64,000 nucleotides of DNA, from NCBI GenBank assembly GCA_022819945.1, contig JAJEGI010000068.1, positions 1 through 64,000 of the forward strand, in the 5' to 3' direction. The position numbers were made by a program, and so were the translations under genes. A model generated the notes under the pieces. It saw only the letters and a program-made list of their open reading frames with translations, was not told where the DNA came from and did no database searches. The DNA is from Candidatus Poribacteria bacterium. Lineage in GTDB: Bacteria; Poribacteria; WGA-4E; WGA-3G. Below, piece after piece: positions 36,031-45,209 of the stretch (positions within the stretch are counted from its first letter, which is position 1; each line of letters opens with the position of its first letter).

Positions 36031-37572
36031 TTAACGCATAACCCGTTGCACTGCCTTTTTCCATTGCGCGAGTTTCTGATTCCGTTCGTTTTTGTCAATC
36101 TGTGGTGAAAAGACGCGTGCGGTAGAAACTTCATCTGCCGGTGTAGCTTGCGCAGATCGATGTGTCTCCAGCACGGCAATATCTTTCCACACACCGGTTG
36201 TTAGACCAGCGAGGTACGCGGTACCGAGTCCTGTTGATTCAATTTGTGCTGGGCGCTCTACATCTATTCCGAGAATATCGGCTTGGAACTGCATGAGAAA
36301 GTCATTCGCAGTTGCGCCGCCATCAACACGCAAACGATCAATCCTAATGTCTGCATCCGTTAACATCGCGGTGACAACATCCGCGGATTGATAAGCAATT
36401 GATTCTAAAGTGGCACGGACAATCTGTTCGCGGGTACTCCCTCGCGTTAAACCGAGGATCGCCCCGCGTGCCTCAGCGTCCCAATAGGGTGCCCCGAGTC
36501 CTGTAAAGGCTGGCACAACAAAGATCCCGCCTGAATCTGGGATACTGGCTGCGATCTCTTCGGTTTCTGCTGCATTCTCAATAATCTGGATGCCATCGCG
36601 CAGCCACTGGACAGCGGCCCCCGCGACAAATACACTCCCCTCCAACGCGTAAACGGGGTTTTCATCTAAACTACAAGCGAGTGTTGTCAGAAGTCCAGTC
36701 TCTGTTTCTATTTTTTCGGCACCTGTATTAAGCATCAGGAAGCAGCCGGTCCCGTAAGTGTTTTTCACCATCCCGGGTTGCGTGCATAATTGCCCGAAAA
36801 GGGCGGCTTGCTGGTCGCCTGCAATACCAGCGATTGGAATCCCATCGAGACAAATATTTTTGCCGAAGGTTTCAAGCCAAAAGTTGCGGTAGAAACTCGC
36901 TGTACCGAAATTGTTCGCTGACGGATAGACTTCAGGTAACATAACTTTTGGAACGTTGAAGATTTCCAAAAGCGTATCGTCCCATGAAAGGGTGTTAATA
37001 TTAAAGAGCAACGTGCGCGATGCGTTTGTATAATCGGTTTTGTGTACGGCACCCTCTGTTAACTGCCACAAGAGCCATGTGTCAACAGTTCCAAAGGCGA
37101 GTTCACCGCGTTCAGCTTGTTCCCGTGCACCGCTAACGTTATCCAGAATCCACGCCACCTTTGTTGCGGAGAAGTAGGCATCTAAAACAAGTCCTGTTTT
37201 TGCCTTTATCTCTTTTACAATCCCCTGTTTTTCAAGAGAAGTGCATCTATCTGCGGTGCGCCGACACTGCCACACAATTGCCGGATAGATCGGTTTTCCG
37301 GTGTGTCGATCCCAGATGAGCGTCGTTTCGCGCTGATTCGTGATGCCGAGAGCGATAATGTTTGGCGCTTTTTCTTCAAAAAGTGCATCTATTGCTTGGA
37401 GTGTGGCACTCCAAATTTCATCTGGGTCGTGTTCTACCCAACCCGGATGTGGGTAATATTGTGTGAAATCTTGGTATCCCCGGGCAACAATGTTGCCTTG
37501 TACGTCAACGAGAAGAGTGGTAGTCCCTGTTGTTCCTTGGTCGATTGCGAGGATACAAGCCGTATTCGACAT
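36031..37572 (-). CDS. glpK: Glycerol kinase
   Basis: The 513-residue protein starts ILAIDQGTTGTTTLLVD, the FGGY-kinase phosphate-binding loop. It contains NQRETTLIWDRHTGKPIYPA and WQCRRTADRC, characteristic of GlpK. Further signatures are GDQQAALFGQLC and RVDGGATANDFLMQFQADI. It makes glycerol 3-phosphate from glycerol and ATP in the cytoplasm. The start at 37572 matches the conserved N terminus better than an upstream ATG at 37617. It heads an operon with a histidine kinase and an NtrC-type regulator, an unusual pairing. Confidence 0.93.
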   Translation of the reverse strand: MSNTACILAIDQGTTGTTTLLVDVQGNIVARGYQDFTQYYPHPGWVEHDPDEIWSATLQAIDALFEEKAPNIIALGITNQRETTLIWDRHTGKPIYPAIVWQCRRTADRCTSLEKQGIVKEIKAKTGLVLDAYFSATKVAWILDNVSGAREQAERGELAFGTVDTWLLWQLTEGAVHKTDYTNASRTLLFNINTLSWDDTLLEIFNVPKVMLPEVYPSANNFGTASFYRNFWLETFGKNICLDGIPIAGIAGDQQAALFGQLCTQPGMVKNTYGTGCFLMLNTGAEKIETETGLLTTLACSLDENPVYALEGSVFVAGAAVQWLRDGIQIIENAAETEEIAASIPDSGGIFVVPAFTGLGAPYWDAEARGAILGLTRGSTREQIVRATLESIAYQSADVVTAMLTDADIRIDRLRVDGGATANDFLMQFQADILGIDVERPAQIESTGLGTAYLAGLTTGVWKDIAVLETHRSAQATPADEVSTARVFSPQIDKNERNQKLAQWKKAVQRVMR

Positions 37573-37658
37573 GCTGTGGATGCTACTCCTATCTGTTTTA
37601 TTATTTAAGCATAACATGGATGAAGAAAAAATATCAATTGAAAATCGGGACTTGGATA

Positions 37659-37686
37659 ATATTAGGACTTAGGAATTTTTTGTCAA
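37659..37686 (-). promoter_or_regulatory. Promoter for the glpK operon
   Basis: On the minus strand, TTGACA and TAATAT are separated by 16 bases. Its -35 lies six bases from the -35 of the plus-strand promoter at 37693, so the two diverge and could be controlled together. Confidence 0.5.
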
Positions 37687-37692
37687 TTCAGG

Positions 37693-37722
37693 TTGACATC
37701 GAATGCATTGTTCTGCTATAAT
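37693..37722 (+). promoter_or_regulatory. Sigma70 promoter for the first S55-like protease gene
   Basis: TTGACA (37693-37698) and TATAAT (37717-37722) are 18 bases apart. The start codon is about 260 bases downstream, so a long 5' leader is predicted; nothing recognisable as a riboswitch was seen in it. This and the divergent promoter are the main content of the 409-base gap between glpK and the protease gene. Confidence 0.7.
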
Positions 37723-37981
37723 ATCCTATTATGTTTTGACAGTTTTGAGCAGTGCTAAATTACATAGAGCCGTTTTCGTTTGCCTTTGGTATACTAACAC
37801 ATTCGCCACTTCAAAATTAAAGAATTAAGACTTGTGGATCATGCCTATTGAGTGAGGTTTGGATTTGAAAATAGGCTATAAGTAAACGAGTTAGATGGCT
37901 CTACATCTCAATCAATGTACGGTTGAGATTATTATCGCGAACATAAAACAGATTTCTGATAGTTCAGAGAGGAGTAAAGTT

Positions 37982-39868
37982 GTGAAAAAGGTTTGGCTTT
38001 GCGCGCTGATCGTGTTCTGCTTGGCTGCATATCATAGCGATGCACAGATTAAGTGGGACGCTGAAAAGTTTATGCCGTTGTCCGAAGTGAAACCGGGTAT
38101 GAAAGGGAAAGGTTACACTGTATTCTCAGGAATAACGGTAGACGCATTTGATTTTGAGGTTTTGAGTGTTGAATACAATTATTACCCGGGCTGGCATGTG
38201 ATATGGTGTGAGGGGCTCAGCGACAACTTTAAACGCAGCGGTCCTGCAGGCGGTATGAGCGGTAGCCCGATATATATTAATGGACAGCTCATCGGAGCAC
38301 TCGCGCTTGGGTTTACCAATCAGCGTGAACATTCCAATCTCTTTGGGGTCACGCCGTTTGAATTGATGGTTAAAGTCGCACAGCGGGGGATGGAGCCCAA
38401 TTTAAGCTACCAAGGCACGCAACTCTTTGACTTCGGTGCTGCAGCTGCAGCGCAAGAATCTGGTTTGGATATGGGGATATCCCTGCTTCGCGATGGTAAA
38501 GTCAGACAAACACCTCGTAGTTTTGATGAAATATGGTTTGAGAGCATTTCCAATACGCCTGCCCGATCGCGATCTGCACAGCTGTCTATACCGCTCGCGC
38601 ATCCACCCCTGAATCCTGAAATCATGCAGTTTGTCAAGCCGGTTTTTGACAAATATAATTATGCGCCTATTCAGGCTGCAGGCGGCGGCGGTCGTTTCAA
38701 AGAATCACCCGTTGAGGAAGGACAAATCGTCGGAACGGAAGTCGTACGCGGTGATGTTTCGCTTTTTGGCTATGGTACTATTACACATGTGGACGGGAAT
38801 GAGTTGCTCGCTTACGGGCATCCTGCCGGTGCAGCCGAAGGACACGTTAATCTGCCGCTGTCTGGCGGTTATGTCCATTTCATTTATCCGAGTCGATCCC
38901 GTTCCTCCAAGATCGCCGCACCGACACAACCGATTGGTTCCTTAGTACAAAATCGAGAGCCTGCAATCGCTGGAGTTATTGGAAAACATCCGAGTTATAT
39001 TCCTGTCAATGTTAATGTACAAACAACTGATGGAAAACGGCACCAAAAGTTCTATGAGGTCGTAAGAGACCGCGGCGTATCTGGTCTCTATGCCGGAATA
39101 GGAACAGCCTACCTTCTCGATGCACTCGAATTCTATTTCCACGACCACACGGTCAATATGAACGCGACCATCATCTTGAAAGAGCATCCCGACTTAAAAA
39201 CCCGAGAATTGGCCTACAAAAACGTCTTTTCCTCCAGCGGTTCGCCAGCGTTTGGGATTATGCAAACATTAGCTTTCCCAATGTCATTATTAGATAGCAA
39301 CCCTTACACAAGGGTACAGGTCGAAAGCGTTGCGCTTGACCTCAAAGTTGAAGATAAACGTCGAACAGCGAGGATTCAGAGCCTTCGGGTGGATAAACTC
39401 CGCTATCGTCCTGGCGATACCGTTGCTGTTGAAGTAACGATGCAGCCTTATCTTGAGCTGCCTATAGTCCAGACAGCAACGATTACGATTCCCAACGATG
39501 TTCCAGATGGTCTTGTCATGCTCATCGCTTCTAACGCAGGTTTTTACGAGGCTTGGCAGCGTTCCCGCGCACCCTTTAACTTTCGATACGCAGACATCAA
39601 TCAGTTGGTTGAACTCTTGAAGTTGGAAGAAAACAATTCCAATATTATTCTGACACTTTCTGTGCCGCAACCGGGACTCACCGTTCAAGGTCAAGAATTC
39701 TCAAATCTTCCACCTTCAGTTATGTCTGTGATGAACACTGCAAAGCAAATAGTCGGTAATAGTGGGTATACTTTAGGAACAGCCTTACACGTTAACAAGA
39801 TGTCCACAGACTATGTTGTTTCTGGCAGTGGTATTATTCGCTTTGTTGTTGATAGGAATGCCGAGTAG
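37982..39868 (+). CDS. Secreted SpoIVB-type (S55-like) serine protease, paralogue 1
   Basis: The GTG at 37982 follows GAGAGGAG by seven bases and opens a signal peptide ending near HSDAQ; an ATG at 37895 is not supported. The 628-residue product reads FMPLSEVKPGMKGKGYTVFS after the signal, then GGMSGSPIYINGQLIGA with Ser93 as likely nucleophile, and LLAYGHP with His280. These match the S55 (SpoIVB) motifs, but with the Ser segment before the His segment, the reverse of SpoIVB. The C-terminal half has beta-rich domains (RYRPGDTVAVEVTMQPYL). A close paralogue lies at 52476. Confidence 0.72.
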   Translation: MKKVWLCALIVFCLAAYHSDAQIKWDAEKFMPLSEVKPGMKGKGYTVFSGITVDAFDFEVLSVEYNYYPGWHVIWCEGLSDNFKRSGPAGGMSGSPIYINGQLIGALALGFTNQREHSNLFGVTPFELMVKVAQRGMEPNLSYQGTQLFDFGAAAAAQESGLDMGISLLRDGKVRQTPRSFDEIWFESISNTPARSRSAQLSIPLAHPPLNPEIMQFVKPVFDKYNYAPIQAAGGGGRFKESPVEEGQIVGTEVVRGDVSLFGYGTITHVDGNELLAYGHPAGAAEGHVNLPLSGGYVHFIYPSRSRSSKIAAPTQPIGSLVQNREPAIAGVIGKHPSYIPVNVNVQTTDGKRHQKFYEVVRDRGVSGLYAGIGTAYLLDALEFYFHDHTVNMNATIILKEHPDLKTRELAYKNVFSSSGSPAFGIMQTLAFPMSLLDSNPYTRVQVESVALDLKVEDKRRTARIQSLRVDKLRYRPGDTVAVEVTMQPYLELPIVQTATITIPNDVPDGLVMLIASNAGFYEAWQRSRAPFNFRYADINQLVELLKLEENNSNIILTLSVPQPGLTVQGQEFSNLPPSVMSVMNTAKQIVGNSGYTLGTALHVNKMSTDYVVSGSGIIRFVVDRNAE

Positions 39869-40051
39869 TAAAAAGCGGAGTCAGTAGGGCGGAGGAAAAT
39901 AAACGATGCCTTACAATAACCGGTGGCGGGACAGAGATCCGTGGATCTCATCCTGTATCTCGGTGAACGCTAAATCAAAAATCCATAAAATTGGCGACTT
40001 GCACATAACTTTCAAGTTCCGCCTAAACAACCCTATAGGAGGGTATTCTCA

Positions 40052-42190
40052 ATGCGCCGTGTCATCTCCTTTTGGAGTTTTATTTTAACCATCCTTATTT
40101 TCGCGGGTGTCGCATCTGCAGTAAAAACTTCGTTGTGGGAACAGCAGAACCACGCGGATTTCGAGTCTGGTAAGCCCAAAGACCTGTCACTGACGAGTAC
40201 CGGAGACGTTATGTTGTCTCTGAAAATTGAGGCCTTCACGAAAATGAAGGAGACACAAGTCTGGGCACTTGCTGAGGATGCAGCAGGAAATCTTTACGCT
40301 GGTACCGGTAATGAAGGGAAAATCTATAAAATTAGTGCCGGTGGCGACACTGCTGAACTCTACTATAATTCACCCGAAGTCACCATTTACAGCCTCGCTA
40401 TCGGCCCCGATGGTGCACTTTACGCGGGTACAGGCCCAGACGGGTTGATTTACAAAATCACTGATGCAACAACACCACCAACAACGCTTCTCAATGAAGG
40501 CGATAAATATGTCTGGGCGTTGCAGTTCGACGATGCTGGTAACCTCTACGCTGCAACTGGCACCGATGGAAAGATTTACAAGATCACGCCTGAAGGTGAA
40601 TCAAGTGTCCTCTTTGATGCCGAAGAAAAAAATATTATGACCCTCCTTCTGCATGAAAACAATTTCTATGCGGGAAGCGGCGACAACGGTATTATCTACC
40701 ACATTATGGATGATGGCACTGCAAAGGTCGTTTATCAAGCCAAAGAGAAAGAAATCCGTGCCCTTAAAATGGATGGCAAAGGTAATCTTTACACTGCAGC
40801 CGTTACATCTCAACCTGCAGAACCTTCAAGAGGTCGGCGCGGTGGAAGCAACGGACCGCCTACGCCCAGTGGACCGCCGCCTCCGGGGGGTGGACCGCCA
40901 CAAGAAAATAAATCCAACATCTACAAAATTCGACCCGATGGGACTGCTGTATCAATTTGGAATTCACCAGAACCGCTTATTTTATCAATCGTGCTGGAAA
41001 GCGAATCCCAAATTCTTGTCGGTACCGGAAATGAAGGAAAAATCTATCGCGTTAACCCGATGAGTGGCGACTCTACTGAAATTGGAAAATGCTCAGCTGA
41101 TCAGGTCGTCGCAATACATCAGAAAGAGGTCGATGGAAAAACCAAAACCTTCTTGGCAACCGGCAATCCGGGTAAACTCTTTACGCTTACAACTGATTAT
41201 GTCGAAGAGGGAACACTTGAGTCAACGGTTCATGACGCAAAAAGCCTGTCTCGCTGGGGAAAACTCTCCTGGGAAGGTGAGATGGAAGAAGGCACCGCGA
41301 TCGCGTTCTCAACGCGTACCGGTAACACTAAAAAGCCTGATGATACATGGAACGATTGGTCGGAAGAACTTACCACTGCGGAAGGCGCCCAGGTGCCGAA
41401 TGGAGATGCACAGTACATACAGTGGCGTGCTAAATTCACAACCAGCGACGCGGCAAAAACGCCTGTCTTGAAGAAGGTTACGCTCGCTTCTGTGCAGGCT
41501 AATGTTGAGCCACGTTTTACCAGTATTAACATAGACAACGGCAGTGGCAGCAGTAATCAAGAAACGCGGCGTCGCTCTGGTGGGAACGTACCACCCCCAG
41601 GCGCGCGAGGTGGAAGTAGCGGATCTGGTAGTGGAGACGATGCACCCTCTAAAAAATGGAAGGTTACGTGGAACGTTGCGGACGCAAATGCCGATACCCT
41701 CCAGTATACGCTCTATTATAAAGCGATGGCTGAAGAAAACTGGCGGCTCCTGAAAAAAGAGTTGACCAAAGCCGAATTTGAATGGGATATCACTACCGTC
41801 GCAGATGGACGATATCAGGTGAAAGTTATCGCTACGGACAAACTCAGCAACCCAGTCGGTTGGGAAAAATCCGCTGACAAAGTGAGTATGCCGTTTGATG
41901 TAGATAATACTCAACCTTCTGTTGGGGAAATTCAAGTCACTCCGAACGGCAATGGCACCTTCAAAATCGCTTGTACCGTTACGGATATGGGTACGCCTAT
42001 CCAGAAAGCCGTCTATAAAATTGACAGCGATGAAAACTGGAAGGCTATCTTCCCCGATGATGGTATCTTCGATTCTAAAAGCGAGCAACTTCTATTAGAA
42101 ACTGGTGAACTTTCCGAAGGCGGACATGCTATTACCATTCAGGTAACAGACAGGGCGCAAAATACGGCAGTCGGTCGTGCTGGTTTCTAA
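40052..42190 (+). CDS. Secreted beta-propeller protein
   Basis: AGGAGGG precedes the ATG, and the 712-residue product has a signal peptide ending near GVASA. At least six propeller blades repeat the pattern NLYAGTGNEGKIYKI, as in NHL or two-component-propeller-like proteins. Two Pro/Gly/Ser-rich low-complexity inserts interrupt it (near residues 255-285 and 495-530). The C-terminal part holds fibronectin or Ig-like beta domains (RYQVKVIATDKLSNPVGW). The role is probably binding at the cell surface or in the periplasm. A good terminator follows. Confidence 0.7.
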   Translation: MRRVISFWSFILTILIFAGVASAVKTSLWEQQNHADFESGKPKDLSLTSTGDVMLSLKIEAFTKMKETQVWALAEDAAGNLYAGTGNEGKIYKISAGGDTAELYYNSPEVTIYSLAIGPDGALYAGTGPDGLIYKITDATTPPTTLLNEGDKYVWALQFDDAGNLYAATGTDGKIYKITPEGESSVLFDAEEKNIMTLLLHENNFYAGSGDNGIIYHIMDDGTAKVVYQAKEKEIRALKMDGKGNLYTAAVTSQPAEPSRGRRGGSNGPPTPSGPPPPGGGPPQENKSNIYKIRPDGTAVSIWNSPEPLILSIVLESESQILVGTGNEGKIYRVNPMSGDSTEIGKCSADQVVAIHQKEVDGKTKTFLATGNPGKLFTLTTDYVEEGTLESTVHDAKSLSRWGKLSWEGEMEEGTAIAFSTRTGNTKKPDDTWNDWSEELTTAEGAQVPNGDAQYIQWRAKFTTSDAAKTPVLKKVTLASVQANVEPRFTSINIDNGSGSSNQETRRRSGGNVPPPGARGGSSGSGSGDDAPSKKWKVTWNVADANADTLQYTLYYKAMAEENWRLLKKELTKAEFEWDITTVADGRYQVKVIATDKLSNPVGWEKSADKVSMPFDVDNTQPSVGEIQVTPNGNGTFKIACTVTDMGTPIQKAVYKIDSDENWKAIFPDDGIFDSKSEQLLLETGELSEGGHAITIQVTDRAQNTAVGRAGF

Positions 42191-42206
42191 GTCAGTCCAG
42201 TTAATT

Positions 42207-42240
42207 ATAGGGTGGGTTCAAACACCCGCCCTATTTTTTT
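42207..42240 (+). terminator. Intrinsic terminator after the propeller gene
   Basis: ATAGGGTGGGT pairs with ACCCGCCCTAT (one wobble), with a small loop and a run of seven T. The stop codon of the convergent bioA gene lies inside the hairpin. Confidence 0.8.
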
Positions 42241-43595
42241 GTAACCGCCTGGATTGAAGTATAAACGATATCCAACAGGGTGTCTAACTCTGAAATCGTG
42301 ATTTGCAACGGCAGCATTAGGACAATAGTATTCACAAGCGGACGGAGCATTGCCCCATGTGTGAGTGCTTCTTTACAAACCCGGATACCTACCTTTTCTT
42401 CAAATGGATAAGGTGTGTATGTGTCCGGGTTTTTCATGAGTTCAATACCGGCGGCGAGGCCACACACGCGCACATCACCAACGTGCGGCAGAGCATAAAA
42501 ATCCTGAAGCCGATTTCTGAAATGATTAATGGTGGGTTGCAGTTGAGATAGGAGGTTCTCACGCTCGAAAATAGCGATATTTTCTAATGCAACAGCGCAT
42601 GCTAATGGGTTTCCTGTGAATGTATGACCGTGGAAGAAAGTTTTGAGGTCTCTATATTCACCGAGGAAGGTGTCGTAGATGTCATCAGTCGTTAACGTCG
42701 CAGCAAGCGGAAGATAGCCCGCGGCGAGCCCTTTTGCTGTGCATAGGATGTCGGGGGTAACGTCCTCGTGCTCACATGCCCACATTTTGCCGGTACGCCC
42801 AAATCCAGTCATCACTTCATCGGCAATGAGGGGCACTTTCCACTGCTTTGCAAGCGTACTGACTGCCTTCAGAAACCCTTTTGGTGCGACAAGCATCCCG
42901 CCCGCGCCTTGAATTAACGGTTCTAAAATAATACCAGCAATCTGCCCAGCGTTTTCGGAGAGTGCGGCTTCTACCGCATGAATCCAGTGCGTTAGCTTTG
43001 GAACGTTGTTACCGGACGTGTCAGCATCGCGAGACGGATGATAGGTTCCAGCAATAGATACACGCACACCCTTGAAAAGGAGGGAATCAAAGGTGGTGTG
43101 GAAACTATCAATACCACCGACACTCATAGCACCTATCGTGTCTCCGTGGTATGCTTTATCGAAATGAATAAACAGTTTGCGTTGCGATTCCCCTTTATGT
43201 TGCCAGTACTGGTACACCATCTTCAAGGCGATTTCGACAGCAGTTGAACCGTTATCGGAGTAAAACACCTTGTTGAGTCCTACTGGCGTGATTTCTACCA
43301 GTTTTTGTGCAAGTTGAATCGCAGGAATGTTACTGTAGCCGAGCAGTGTTGTATGTGCAATCTTATCCAGCTGCGTCTTGAGGGCTGTGTTCAGTCGTGG
43401 GTGATTATGTCCGTGGACATTCGTCCACATGGAGGCGGTTCCGTCAATATACCGATTTCCGTCGATAGCAATCAGGTAACATCCCTCACCCCGTTCAATA
43501 ATGACTGGGTCTTCTGCCAACCAATCCCGCATTTGCGTGAACGGGTGCCAAAGGTAACGCTTATCCCAAGCAACAAGCGTCTCTTTATCCAACAT
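42231..43595 (-). CDS. bioA: Adenosylmethionine-8-amino-7-oxononanoate aminotransferase
   Basis: The 454-residue PLP enzyme makes 7,8-diaminopelargonate, the penultimate stage of biotin synthesis, using S-adenosylmethionine as amino donor. The N-terminal WHPFTQMRDW is the BioA hallmark. The PLP lysine is Lys288 in CTAKGLAAGYLPLAA, and FYSDNGSTAVEIALKM and GHTFTGNPLACAVA are conserved. No other bio gene is adjacent. A palindromic element ends 21 bases upstream of its start codon. Confidence 0.93.
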   Translation of the reverse strand: MLDKETLVAWDKRYLWHPFTQMRDWLAEDPVIIERGEGCYLIAIDGNRYIDGTASMWTNVHGHNHPRLNTALKTQLDKIAHTTLLGYSNIPAIQLAQKLVEITPVGLNKVFYSDNGSTAVEIALKMVYQYWQHKGESQRKLFIHFDKAYHGDTIGAMSVGGIDSFHTTFDSLLFKGVRVSIAGTYHPSRDADTSGNNVPKLTHWIHAVEAALSENAGQIAGIILEPLIQGAGGMLVAPKGFLKAVSTLAKQWKVPLIADEVMTGFGRTGKMWACEHEDVTPDILCTAKGLAAGYLPLAATLTTDDIYDTFLGEYRDLKTFFHGHTFTGNPLACAVALENIAIFERENLLSQLQPTINHFRNRLQDFYALPHVGDVRVCGLAAGIELMKNPDTYTPYPFEEKVGIRVCKEALTHGAMLRPLVNTIVLMLPLQITISELDTLLDIVYTSIQAVTKK

Positions 43596-43616
43596 GAGAC
43601 TTACCTGCTATTATTC

Positions 43617-43714
43617 AGGACTTACGCACGCACTGCAGGGTTTTTGCTTAGAAGAAATGCCCAAGCAAAAACGGTGTTTCTTCAGGGTTTGAAACCCCGC
43701 CTGCAGTAAGTCCT
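43617..43714. repeat. Palindromic MITE-like element with AGGACTTACGCA ends (copy 3)
   Basis: The left end AGGACTTACGCA (43617-43628) is matched by AGTAAGTCCT at the right end (43705-43714). TTATT directly flanks both sides, a possible target duplication. Inside are an exact 10-base inverted repeat (GTTTTTGCTT at 43640-43649 with AAGCAAAAAC at 43663-43672) and the GTTTGAAACCCCGCCTGCAG sequence shared with copy 2. It has no coding capacity. It lies between bioA and the ferredoxin-fusion gene. Confidence 0.72.
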
Positions 43715-43777
43715 ATTATTGTAAAGACGACGTTTTTGAGTATCCATTGGATTTTGGTCATAGTCAACCGTTGAAAC

Positions 43778-45064
43778 CTATCCCTTGAGTTTTGCATAGT
43801 GGACGGGTGGTTCCAAGTCGAGTGCCGCGTATGTCCCTGTCTTCGGTACAATAATTTCAAGCACCCTGTTCCGGTAAATTGTATGGAAATCCTCAGGTTG
43901 TGCTTGAATCGGGAAAATACTTGTAAATCCGTTCGGGAAGGAACTGGCACGTCCGACGACGTTTTCAAACCGCGGATCTTCCATCTGTCCAGTCTTAGGA
44001 TCCACAGGAAGCTGCGTCTGAACCGTCACGGTGGTTTCTGGTGCCGATGTAGCCTCTATAGAATATGGGGAACTTAAACAGACCTCATAGTCATAGTGTG
44101 GCATCCTATCGGGGAGATCGTGCGTTTCCTTTGCAGCAGAATTCGGTACCCATCGTGGAAACTCAATCTCAATTCGGTAATAGTCCGCCATTTCTGAGAC
44201 CTGATTAACCATTCCATAACGCCGGTATCGTTCCTTTATGTCATCGGAGTAAATTGCACCATCCGTCTCTACTGCCCCCGGCATCGTTGTCCGGTGTGCT
44301 GCAGGAGCGTCAACCAGGGCAGGACGCAGACCAATAAGCAGCGGTGTTGCTACAAGGGACGCAAACCAGCCATAGAATGCCGCGCCGTAACGCGGTCGTT
44401 CTGCTGTTGAACTAAACTCGTCTTTAAACCGGTAGATACCTTCGGTGATCGCGATGACTATCCCGAGAAAAATCATCAAGTTGCCTCTACTGGAAAAAAG
44501 GTCGGGGGGTTGGCCTTGGAATCCGATAAAGAAAAGGATGAGCGGATAGAGGGTTAGGTTGATTAGGCTGTTAATACCTGTAGATACCGCGGCACTAAAG
44601 ACGCGCGTATTCCCTGCCATCTCTTCAAGCCGTGTTTTAAAATTCGCTGAGAACGCACCGAGAATAGGTTGTCCGAGCATCACTAATAAGTTGTACGGTG
44701 TCCGCAGTCTTGAGTCTGGTGCCTCTGGTATTTGTACAAATTCTTCCGGAATACCTTGTTGTTTGCCTTGTTTGGTTTTGCCTGCTGCGTCTGTGCCATC
44801 GTCCGCAGCCTCAGGTTTAACAAAAGTCTCAAAAAACTTGCTGTTTATTTCAATATACGATTCCCATTCACTTGGAACGTCACTTTGCATAAAGATCGCC
44901 TCAACTGGACACGCAGGTACGCACGCTGCGCAGTCGATACATACATCTGGGTCAATGTAAAGCTGCTTTTCGCCTTCGGTGGTATGTATGCAGTCCACCG
45001 GACAAACCTCAACGCATGCGGTATCCATTACATCAACACACGGTTCACAAATTATATAAGCCAT
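43778..45064 (-). CDS. Fusion of 7Fe ferredoxin, membrane domain and Hsp20-like domain
   Basis: The 428-residue protein begins with an Azotobacter-type 7Fe ferredoxin: Cys9, Cys17 and Cys21-Pro, then Cys42, Cys45, Cys48 and Cys52-Pro. Residues about 100-260 contain at least three hydrophobic segments (LINLTLYPLILFFIGF, NLMIFLGIVIAITEGIY, FYGWFASLVATPLLIGL). The C-terminal part resembles an alpha-crystallin/Hsp20 domain: a FPNGFTSIFPIQAQPEDF segment followed by IYRNRVLEIIVPKTGT. This combination is not one I recognise. A role in membrane electron transfer or protection of a redox complex is a guess. It has its own promoter, divergent from truD. Confidence 0.7.
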   Translation of the reverse strand: MAYIICEPCVDVMDTACVEVCPVDCIHTTEGEKQLYIDPDVCIDCAACVPACPVEAIFMQSDVPSEWESYIEINSKFFETFVKPEAADDGTDAAGKTKQGKQQGIPEEFVQIPEAPDSRLRTPYNLLVMLGQPILGAFSANFKTRLEEMAGNTRVFSAAVSTGINSLINLTLYPLILFFIGFQGQPPDLFSSRGNLMIFLGIVIAITEGIYRFKDEFSSTAERPRYGAAFYGWFASLVATPLLIGLRPALVDAPAAHRTTMPGAVETDGAIYSDDIKERYRRYGMVNQVSEMADYYRIEIEFPRWVPNSAAKETHDLPDRMPHYDYEVCLSSPYSIEATSAPETTVTVQTQLPVDPKTGQMEDPRFENVVGRASSFPNGFTSIFPIQAQPEDFHTIYRNRVLEIIVPKTGTYAALDLEPPVHYAKLKG

Positions 45065-45097
45065 CTTTCCCTCCTTTTTATGGATGATTCACTGTTA

Positions 45098-45126
45098 AGT
45101 ATACCACAATTTTGTGTTGATGGCAA
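45098..45126 (-). promoter_or_regulatory. Sigma70 promoter for the ferredoxin-fusion gene
   Basis: On the minus strand, TTGCCA and TATACT are 17 bases apart, about 34 bases before the start codon. Confidence 0.7.
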
Positions 45127-45148
45127 GCAATATTTCTATTTTCGCGGT

Positions 45149-45177
45149 TTGACAAATCGGGTAATTGGACATATAAT
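45149..45177 (+). promoter_or_regulatory. Consensus sigma70 promoter for truD
   Basis: TTGACA (45149-45154) and TATAAT (45172-45177) are exactly 17 bases apart, 33 bases before the truD start codon. It is the strongest promoter match in the window. Confidence 0.85.
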
Positions 45178-45209
45178 AGCATGGTGATTACGGACATAAG
45201 GAAGATCAG

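Noticed and set aside
37664..37675. AGGACTTAGGAA as a further copy of the palindromic element
   Set aside because: Only the first eight bases match, there is no second end or hairpin, and the site is explained by the glpK promoter region.
39906..40088. 60-codon frame preceded by a good GGAGG site
   Set aside because: The product has no recognisable domain, signal or membrane segment and overlaps the propeller gene's start; chance is the simpler explanation.
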